This document shows positions 1 through 5,155 of a stretch of DNA of 6,847 nt, in pieces. The stretch is from assembly GCA_002313925.1 (NCBI GenBank), contig DCAZ01000129.1:5993-12839 (forward strand). Reading direction: 5' to 3'. Within the stretch, counting starts at the first letter, position 1. The number at the start of each line of letters is the position of its first letter. Source of the stretch: Gemmatimonadales bacterium UBA1120. Its GTDB lineage: Bacteria > Gemmatimonadota > Gemmatimonadetes > Longimicrobiales > Gaopeijiaceae. Under the pieces are notes generated by a model. That model saw only the letters and a list, made by a program, of their open reading frames with translations, did not search any database and was not told the DNA's origin. A program made the translations under genes and the position numbers.

Positions 1-428
1 GCTCCGACGACCCATTTAGGATGACCTGGATCATCTCGCTCAGCATCTATGACCGCGGCACGAGCGAGGCGTGCTGCTTCCCGGTTGAGCTCTCTTGCTT
101 TCCCTTGGAGGTCGTAGTCGGCAAGCGAAATTCGATTTGCATTGAAGGTGTTAGTCTCAATCAAGTCTGCCCCAGCTGATAGGTATTCCTGGTGGATCTC
201 CTTGATCAAGCTTGGTTGAGTTAGAGAGAGTATGTCGTTCGCCCCGATTAGGGGTGACGTATGTTCGGGGAAGAGGTCACCTCGAAAGTCATCTTCGTTA
301 AGAGAGTGACGCTGGATCATCGTTCCCATCGCCCCGTCCATCACTAGAATCCGTCTATCGAGGTGTTCCCGCAGGAGGTCAATGCGCTTCGCCCTCGTGC
401 GTTGCTCTGATTTTGGTATCAATACCAT
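1..428 (-). CDS. metH: Cobalamin-dependent methionine synthase, N-terminal part (partial, runs off window)
   Basis: The first 142 codons, read on the minus strand from an ATG at 428, are visible; the gene continues past base 1. MetH transfers a methyl group from 5-methyltetrahydrofolate through methylcobalamin to homocysteine, giving methionine in the cytosol. What is seen is the start of the homocysteine-binding (betaine-homocysteine methyltransferase-like) barrel: RRILVMDGAMGTMIQ at residues 25-39, LNEDDFRG at 43-50, AGADLIETNTFNAN at 85-98. These line up closely with the start of E. coli MetH. The zinc-ligand cysteines and the folate, cobalamin and reactivation domains lie outside the window, so full length cannot be confirmed. 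The start is supported by GAGG (434-437) five bases upstream and by the usual MetH N-terminal length. A riboswitch and terminator lie directly upstream. A stand-alone homocysteine methyltransferase is less likely because the N-terminal sequence is MetH-like. Confidence 0.93.
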   Translation of the reverse strand, partial: MVLIPKSEQRTRAKRIDLLREHLDRRILVMDGAMGTMIQRHSLNEDDFRGDLFPEHTSPLIGANDILSLTQPSLIKEIHQEYLSAGADLIETNTFNANRISLADYDLQGKARELNREAARLARAAVIDAERDDPGHPKWVVG

Positions 429-441
429 GGTTGCCTCGACG

Positions 442-474
442 AAAAAGCCCCTTCGCTACTAGGTGCGATGGGGC
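442..474 (-). terminator. Intrinsic terminator in the metH leader (attenuator)
   Basis: Read on the minus strand, GCCCC (474-470) pairs with GGGGC (451-447). After an A/A mismatch, TCGC (468-465) pairs with GCGA (456-453) around an 8-nt loop. Five T residues (446-442) follow directly. This is a standard rho-independent terminator. It ends only 13 nt before the metH start codon and just before its GAGG ribosome-binding site, so it can only act on transcripts entering metH. A second register exists: AAAAAGCCC (485-477) is perfectly complementary to GGGCTTTTT (450-442), and it uses the strand that forms the 3' side of the upstream pseudoknot. Aptamer folding and terminator folding could therefore compete. 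Structure was judged by eye; no folding energy was computed. Confidence 0.8.
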
Positions 475-476
475 GT

Positions 477-550
477 GGGCTTTTTAGCTTGTTCGCCAAC
501 GAATCACACCTAATACGTTGTGCGGGCCGCAATACGCCTTAAATTGCCCG
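477..550 (-). ncRNA. SAM-II/SAM-V-type riboswitch upstream of metH
   Basis: P1 is CGGGC (550-546) with GCCCG (527-523). The 18-nt loop between them reads AATTTAAGGCGTATTGCG. The well-studied SAM-II aptamer has GAUUUAACCGUAUUGCA at this place, and both end in GCUAAAAAG (here 488-480). Equivalents of the SAM-contacting uridines are present: U11 = 542, U21 = 531, U44 = 486. The loop's GGC (538-536) can pair with GCC (480-478), where the known RNA uses CC with GG. That is a compensatory change and supports a real pseudoknot. The segment between P1 and GCUAAAAAG is 34 nt, against 11 nt in the compact SAM-II, and can form two small hairpins. A terminator follows, so bound SAM probably switches metH off. 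Class assignment (SAM-II with insert or SAM-V) is open. I found no strong promoter between dapF and the aptamer; a TATAGA at 582-577 is a weak -10 candidate. Confidence 0.85.
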
Positions 551-610
551 TCAAATGTTTCCAGAAAGCTAGCATCTCTATATGAAGTGACAAGTTACGC
601 TAGTATGGAC

Positions 611-1474
611 TTAGGTCAGAGTGCCTGTGTATACCTCTGTGACAGGGCCGCGTAATACCACCTCAAGTTCAGCGTTTACGTGAACCTCGAGAGAGCCTCC
701 TATCGTATCAACCATTATAGCCCCTGGGTTGATTCTCCCACTCCAAACGGCGGCCACAGCAACTGCACAGGCACTTGTACCTGATGCCGACGTGGGACCC
801 ACACCACGCTCCCATATAGCGGCTTCGAACCTGTTTCCTGAAAGGGGCCCTACCAGCTGCACATTCGCACCATTTGATAGGTCGGAGTGAGTCGCTAGAA
901 AAGGGCCGAGAGACTCCAGTAGTGTGTTACTTACCTCGGAGACAAATACAACCAGGTGAGGATTTCCGACTGAGACGGGGATCGCATGAAGCCGAGACCC
1001 ATTTGGTCCAAGAATTCGTCCGGAACCATCAAGGGAAGAACTATTAAGGCCTACTGAATCAGGACCGACTTTCGCCTGTCCCATTTCCGCTGAAATATCG
1101 TAGATACCGTCCTGCACATCATGGACGGTCATGCTGACGAGATCTCCTCCTACGGTGACTTCGAATGGAGCATCACTCACTCGATCTTCTTGATAGAGAT
1201 AAGCAGCTAGAATCCGTAGTCCATTTCCACTGCGTTCAAATTCGCTGCCATCCGGATTGAACATGCGTAGTTGGGGCAAGCTTTTTTGAAGTTCTCCCAG
1301 CAGCACAACTATACCATCTGCGCCGACTCCATGGTTGCGATTGCAGATCTCAAGGACTTTATCAGGAGTCGCGATCCATTCGGATCCTTCCTCGAAGATT
1401 AGGTAGTCATTTCCCAGGCTATGAGCCTTATAGAATGCCTTACTCAGCATGGGGCGGGGTCCCCATCGAGTCAT
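611..1474 (-). CDS. dapF: Diaminopimelate epimerase family protein lacking both catalytic cysteines
   Basis: This 287-residue protein has the two-lobed DapF fold signatures: SLGNDYLIFE (19-28), NHGVGADGIV (47-56), MFNPDGSEFERSGNGLR (71-87), VGNPHLVVFV (169-178), ANVQLV (203-208), WERGVGPTSASGTSACA (221-237). DapF interconverts LL- and meso-diaminopimelate for lysine and peptidoglycan using two cysteines as acid and base, found in the motifs CGNG and ACGTGACA. Here those positions are Ser82 (AGT) and Ser231 (TCA), and the GET before the second motif is GPT. Epimerase activity is therefore uncertain; the protein may be a variant enzyme or have a changed substrate or reaction. The ATG at 1474 has GAGG (1480-1483) five bases upstream, so it is preferred over the ATG at 1450, although the first eight residues (MTRWGPRP) look like an added tail. 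It lies 81 bases after lptG on the same strand and is probably cotranscribed with it. Confidence 0.85.
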   Translation of the reverse strand: MTRWGPRPMLSKAFYKAHSLGNDYLIFEEGSEWIATPDKVLEICNRNHGVGADGIVVLLGELQKSLPQLRMFNPDGSEFERSGNGLRILAAYLYQEDRVSDAPFEVTVGGDLVSMTVHDVQDGIYDISAEMGQAKVGPDSVGLNSSSLDGSGRILGPNGSRLHAIPVSVGNPHLVVFVSEVSNTLLESLGPFLATHSDLSNGANVQLVGPLSGNRFEAAIWERGVGPTSASGTSACAVAVAAVWSGRINPGAIMVDTIGGSLEVHVNAELEVVLRGPVTEVYTGTLT

Positions 1475-1520
1475 TTCAGCCTCAGTTTCCCAGGGTGGCT
1501 ATTGAGTTGGGTTAAGATTC

Positions 1521-1554
1521 GGGAGTTTCACTAGGGTTTCTGGTCAAAACTCCC
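1521..1554 (-). repeat. Inverted repeat just after the lptG stop codon
   Basis: GGGAGTTT (1521-1528) and AAACTCCC (1547-1554) form a perfect 8-bp stem with an 18-nt loop. It starts one base after the lptG stop codon, within the 81-bp gap before dapF. On the minus strand the stem is followed by GAATCTTAACC, with no T-run, so it does not look like an intrinsic terminator. It could be an RNA-processing or 3'-stabilising hairpin between two cistrons, or chance. Confidence 0.4.
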
Positions 1555-1555
1555 A

Positions 1556-2623
1556 CTAAGTTCTCACCCGGACCAATAGCACTATCGCAACCCCTAGGAA
1601 TACTATATTTGGGAGCCAAGCCGCCACGATTGGGGATAGTGTGCCGATTTCGCCAAATGCTGCGCTGACTTTGAGCATCAGGATATAGAAAAGTACAATT
1701 CCGAGAGAGATCCCTATACCTAAGGCGGTTCCACCACGCTTACTGCTAGTCGCAAGTGGTGCTCCGAATAGAATTACTACTAGCGTTGCGAAGGGGATCG
1801 CGAGCTTCTGTTCACGCTTTACGAGTAACTCTTTAGCATTCCCTCCTGTTCTCTGGATGATCGTTGCCAGGTCGTCGATCTCAGCATATGTCATCTCTTC
1901 CGGCTCCCGCGGAGCCTCTAGGAACTCTTCGGGTTTTTCAGTTAGCTCAGCCATACGCAGGCGATCAAACTCGATTGACTTCTCAGCCGAGTCTGGTGTC
2001 AGAGTTCGAAAAAACCCGTGGCGTAAGGTCCAACCCTCGCGCGAGTTCCACATGGCTGCGTCAGCGATAACATGAAGCCCGGACATACTAGGCGTTGGGG
2101 GCCGTTCGATAATGACATTTGACATGCTGCCATCGCCCGCAGTCAGCCTGTCCACTTGCCAGATTAACCCATTCTCCGATTGATAGACGAAGTCGCTTCG
2201 CCAAGATCTCATAGGGTCTTCATCACTCAGAATCTGCGCTGCGATCCGATTTCCCTTGGGTACGATTTCGGTCAGACCCAGGGCTACCACAGTTAGGGCC
2301 ACACCGACGACGAACAGTGGTAAGATCGTCCTGTGGAACGAGATGCCTCCCGCTTTAGTCGCCACGATCTCTCGGTGCCTGGTCATGTTGTGCACAGTGA
2401 AGACCGCTGCAATTAGGCCAGCGATTGGAAAGGACCACTGGATGAACTGGGGGAGTTGATAGAAGTAGGCTACGCCGATATCTACAATCGCAATTCCTCG
2501 ATCAAGGTAGTCGTCGAGGTTCTCTGTAAGGTCGCCAAGGATCAGTAAAGGAGGAGCAGCGAAGATGAACAACAAGAAGTTGCGCAGGAACGTCCATGCT
2601 ACCAAGCGATCTAGGATCCGCAT
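1556..2623 (-). CDS. lptG: LPS export ABC transporter permease LptG
   Basis: This is one of the two inner-membrane permease subunits of the LptB2FG complex, which extracts lipopolysaccharide from the inner membrane and feeds it to LptC/LptA for transport to the outer membrane. At 355 residues it is close to E. coli LptG (360). The N-terminus MRILDRLVAWTFLRNF and GDLTENLDDYLDRG (30-43) are typical of LptG. Hydrophobic segments are at about 12-30, 59-79, 98-120, 272-291, 299-318 and 331-351. The cytoplasmic HREIVATKAGGIS (83-95) is the family's conserved coupling region. Residues about 121-270 form the periplasmic jelly-roll domain, ending in the KPEEFLEAPREPEEM stretch (230-244) commonly seen before the fourth membrane helix. 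Its ATG overlaps the lptF stop by one base (TAATG), so translation is probably coupled and the two subunits made in equal amounts. The LptB ATPase and LptC are not in the window. Confidence 0.93.
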   Translation of the reverse strand: MRILDRLVAWTFLRNFLLFIFAAPPLLILGDLTENLDDYLDRGIAIVDIGVAYFYQLPQFIQWSFPIAGLIAAVFTVHNMTRHREIVATKAGGISFHRTILPLFVVGVALTVVALGLTEIVPKGNRIAAQILSDEDPMRSWRSDFVYQSENGLIWQVDRLTAGDGSMSNVIIERPPTPSMSGLHVIADAAMWNSREGWTLRHGFFRTLTPDSAEKSIEFDRLRMAELTEKPEEFLEAPREPEEMTYAEIDDLATIIQRTGGNAKELLVKREQKLAIPFATLVVILFGAPLATSSKRGGTALGIGISLGIVLFYILMLKVSAAFGEIGTLSPIVAAWLPNIVFLGVAIVLLVRVRT

Positions 2624-4065
2624 TATACGGATGCTCCTTCAGGCTGCTGAGGGCGGCTTCTAAAGATACGAGCGACCCTAGAAATCCCATGGCCCCTAGC
2701 AGTGGAGGTGGTACTTCCCATCCGGCTGACTAGAATGAGCCCGACACCAAGGAATACAAGGTTGGCTAGCCACATCGTTATAGCTGGGTCCGCGAAGCGC
2801 CGATCAGCTAGGGTTTCACCTCCGATTAGGCCGAGCCAGTAGATAGCAAAGATCCCACTTGAAGTAGCTGCGACCATACCCACCCCTCCGGTGCGAAAAC
2901 GCAAAGCCAGTGGAGGTCCAATGATTGTGAATACCAAACACGCGAAGGCGATCGCGAGTTTTTTATGGATTTCAACTTTGTAGCGATTTGCCGCAGCTCG
3001 AAGCGTTGCTCCTCTGGAGGCGCGGGTACGACTCGAGATGACGACTGACTGTGTGATAGGATCTCTCGAGAGCAGCGAGGTACCGTCTGTGAAGGCTCCG
3101 GCGCTGTTACGCGTCTGATATAATTGCATGGTCCCAACCATAGAAGTGTCCTCATCTATGGGGCGTCCTAGTGCCAGACGCAGCGCTTGAAGAGCTTTTT
3201 CTCGATTATCGATTCTGACTGAGTCTAGCTCTGCTTCCCTTGCGGACACATTCTCGGTGAGGAGCTTGAAGCCCATCTCACGATCTGAACGGTCTGATCC
3301 GCCGAAGCGTCGCTCAAGCTCATTCCCAACATCACGGAGTGGGATGATTTGTTTGTCGAAGTATACACGCTGGAACCCACCGATACGGTCAGTTTGGACT
3401 TCGTGCACTACTCCATCAAACAGGGTGAGGTATAAATCAGTTTTTTCCGCATTGAACGCCATCTCACCGCTAGCCGCGTATGTAGTGCGCTTTCGACTCG
3501 AGCTGTTAGAGTCAAAAATTGTGACTTCTTCCAGTTTATTGGCCACCTGATCGATTCGATCAGCAGTCATGAAGTAGACGTCTACGCCAGATTCAGTTTT
3601 GATTTCGTTGACGATCTGTTCGCGCAGTTCAAGGGTTGGGCTTTTGCGCCCTATGTCTACAAGGAGGTTCTTGAGCCGATGATTAGACTCGGGAAGGATC
3701 TGGTCGTTGAAGTAGAGCATCGCCACGGTAACCACAGCCCCCATCCCGAGCAGCGGCACGAGAACGCGGGTGGGGTTAATACCACCGGCAGACATTGCTG
3801 TGATCTCATTTGATGACGCCAACTCAGTGAACGAGTACAGAACTGCTACCAATACAGACATAGGGAGGGACAACGCGATCGTATGGGGTAAGGAGAGTAC
3901 CAGAAACTCAACCACCACCGTCCACGGGAGCCCTTTGCCAATCAGACCTTCGATCCTTTGTGCAACAGCATTAAGGAAGATTAGTCCCGTGATCGTCGCC
4001 AAAGCGAAGATAAACGGCCCGATATGGATCTTTATCAGATACCTAGTGAGGACTCCTAAGCGCAT
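2623..4065 (-). CDS. lptF: LPS export ABC transporter permease LptF (long form)
   Basis: This YjgP/YjgQ-family permease partners with LptG, encoded immediately downstream. I start it at the ATG at 4065 because GGAG (4071-4074) sits five bases upstream. An in-frame GTG at 4080 would add five residues but has no such site. The protein is 480 residues, against 366 in E. coli. Hydrophobic segments are at about 16-35, 48-78, 98-119, 369-388, 395-415 and 429-447. The region SSNEITAMSAGG (84-95) matches the cytoplasmic coupling segment. The periplasmic domain (about 120-365) contains the jelly-roll strands, for example EEVTIFDSN (179-187) and LYLTLFDGVVHEV (211-223). The extra length is mainly a charged, probably helical stretch at about 250-350 and a basic tail after 449. 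Long LptF proteins are known in Gemmatimonadota and Bacteroidota as I remember them, so this is probably normal for the lineage. Confidence 0.92.
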   Translation of the reverse strand: MRLGVLTRYLIKIHIGPFIFALATITGLIFLNAVAQRIEGLIGKGLPWTVVVEFLVLSLPHTIALSLPMSVLVAVLYSFTELASSNEITAMSAGGINPTRVLVPLLGMGAVVTVAMLYFNDQILPESNHRLKNLLVDIGRKSPTLELREQIVNEIKTESGVDVYFMTADRIDQVANKLEEVTIFDSNSSSRKRTTYAASGEMAFNAEKTDLYLTLFDGVVHEVQTDRIGGFQRVYFDKQIIPLRDVGNELERRFGGSDRSDREMGFKLLTENVSAREAELDSVRIDNREKALQALRLALGRPIDEDTSMVGTMQLYQTRNSAGAFTDGTSLLSRDPITQSVVISSRTRASRGATLRAAANRYKVEIHKKLAIAFACLVFTIIGPPLALRFRTGGVGMVAATSSGIFAIYWLGLIGGETLADRRFADPAITMWLANLVFLGVGLILVSRMGSTTSTARGHGISRVARIFRSRPQQPEGASV

Positions 4066-4264
4066 CGCTACTCCATACACACCGAGTTCGAGTAAAGCGC
4101 CCCACCCGGAAGCTAGGTACTTCGTCCGGTTATATTCAAGGCGTGTTCTTCATCGCTGGTCACCACTGCCTACACTCTGGACCCTCACTCTGTTCGGTTA
4201 TAGAGATGGTACTGTGGCATCATATTTTCTTTAGTAACCGTCCCACTCAACTTCTGGATCCGCT
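4066..4264. promoter_or_regulatory. Divergent intergenic region between lptF and the TauE gene
   Basis: This 199-bp gap separates genes transcribed in opposite directions, so it should carry promoters for both. An 11-bp direct repeat, GTCCGGTTATA (4124-4134) and GTTCGGTTATA (4192-4202), matches at 10 of 11 positions with starts 68 bp apart. On the minus strand each copy contains TATAAC, a plausible -10 hexamer for lptF, but neither has a convincing -35 at the proper distance. TGGTCACCA (4157-4165) is a small palindrome between them. No small gene was found here. Confidence 0.35.
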
Positions 4265-5026
4265 TTGCCCACAGACCTAGTAATCACTGGCCTAATTCTA
4301 TTTCTAGCTGGGTTGGCCGCAGGTACTATCAATTCGATTGCGGGTGGGGGCTCTTTGTTCACTCTACCCCTGCTGATCTTTTTGGGTTTACCACCGACTG
4401 TGGCGAACGCCACGAACCGTATTGCAGTTCTGAGTGGTGGAATCGGTGCCAGCGAGACCTTTCGAAGAAGTGGGCTTGTCCCTGTCGCTTGGCTGAGACT
4501 CGCAGCTCCACCAGCTCTGATTGGTGCAGTATTTGGAACGGGCGCAGTCCTTATGGTCGGTGATCTTGCTTTCCAAAGAATCTTGTCGGTTGTCTTAGTC
4601 TTAGCGGCAGGCTGGGTATTCTGGAACCCGGTTAGGCCTCCAGATGAAGGAGGCCATTTTCCACCAACTGGAGCAGCGAGCTGGACCTCACGTGCTGGGT
4701 TCTTCCTTGTTGGAGTGTATGGTGGTTTTATACAGGCTGGCGTCGGATTTATCGTACTTACGATTACCTCAGCTAATGGCCTTGATCTCATCCGAGGTAA
4801 CGCGATCAAAGCTCCTCTTGTGTTCTTATTCACCCTGGTCACCGTGGTCCTCTTCACCTACTCGGGAATGATTAACTGGGGGATGGGACTGGCATTAGCT
4901 GCTGGCCAAGTTCTGGGTGCAACGTTAGGGGTACGTCTACAGATCCTCAAAGGTCAGGAATGGGTTCGCCACGTTCTGACTTTAATAATCCTGGCCTGTG
5001 CAGTCCGTCTAATGGTGATGGGTTGA
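4265..5026 (+). CDS. TauE/SafE-family membrane transporter (probable sulfite/organosulfonate or anion exporter)
   Basis: This 253-residue membrane protein, on the plus strand opposite to its neighbours, carries the duplicated TauE/SafE (DUF81) signature. The first copy is GTINSIAGGGSL (20-31) with ANATN (47-51); the second is GVYGGFIQAGVGF (150-162) with GNAIKAPLVF (178-187). About eight hydrophobic segments span the chain and a short polar stretch (about 123-141) separates the halves. Family members export sulfite, sulfoacetate or related anions, but most have no known substrate, so none is assigned. The start is TTG at 4265: no ATG or GTG occurs between it and the in-frame stop TAA at 4235-4237, and the next in-frame ATG is far too late. 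GGA (4256-4258) six bases upstream is a weak ribosome-binding site. A sulfur role would suit the methionine-cycle neighbours, but that is only context. Confidence 0.88.
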   Translation: MPTDLVITGLILFLAGLAAGTINSIAGGGSLFTLPLLIFLGLPPTVANATNRIAVLSGGIGASETFRRSGLVPVAWLRLAAPPALIGAVFGTGAVLMVGDLAFQRILSVVLVLAAGWVFWNPVRPPDEGGHFPPTGAASWTSRAGFFLVGVYGGFIQAGVGFIVLTITSANGLDLIRGNAIKAPLVFLFTLVTVVLFTYSGMINWGMGLALAAGQVLGATLGVRLQILKGQEWVRHVLTLIILACAVRLMVMG

Positions 5027-5036
5027 GAAGAACCCA
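5019..5036 (+). repeat. Short hairpin overlapping the stop codon of the TauE gene
   Basis: TGGGTT (5019-5024) and AACCCA (5031-5036) form a 6-bp stem with a 6-nt loop spanning the TGA stop (5024-5026). No T-run follows on the plus strand, so it is at best a weak 3'-end hairpin. Confidence 0.3.
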
Positions 5037-5131
5037 AGTAAGATCTGAGTTCGACGTCGCCAGTGGATTTTGGTCAGGAGATGAGTGAGCTAGGTCCTGT
5101 CAAAACTTGAGGTATAAGCCTGCAGCTTGGG

Positions 5132-5154
5132 GAGATGCCCACCACCTGCATCTC
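5132..5154 (-). repeat. Hairpin immediately after the ahcY stop codon
   Basis: GAGATGC (5132-5138) and GCATCTC (5148-5154) form a perfect 7-bp stem with a 9-nt loop, starting one base after the ahcY stop codon. On the minus strand it is followed by CCCCAAGCTG, not a T-run, so it is not a standard intrinsic terminator. It lies in the 129-bp convergent gap (5027-5155) between the TauE gene and ahcY. Nothing else there looks like a gene; a further weak pair CAGGA/TCCTG lies at 5075-5079 and 5095-5099. It may serve as a 3'-end structure for ahcY. Confidence 0.4.
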
Positions 5155-5155
5155 T

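Noticed and set aside
522..530. GCGGGCCGC as a stand-alone protein-binding palindrome
   Set aside because: It overlaps the P1 3' strand and loop of the aptamer, so its symmetry needs no separate explanation.
429..610. Cobalamin riboswitch upstream of metH
   Set aside because: The leader is short and lacks the conserved B12-box GCCACTG; the SAM-II-like core explains it better.
2826..3155. A minus-strand open frame inside lptF in another reading frame
   Set aside because: It overlaps well-supported LptF coding sequence, and its translation has no membrane segment or motif.
3770..4234. A 154-codon plus-strand open frame across the lptF start and the divergent gap
   Set aside because: It is mostly antisense to the conserved N-terminus of LptF and has no recognisable motif.
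4231..4857. A 208-codon minus-strand open frame opposite the TauE gene
   Set aside because: It is antisense to a clearly conserved membrane protein, its translation is low-complexity in Pro, Thr, Arg and Ala, and no family is recognisable.
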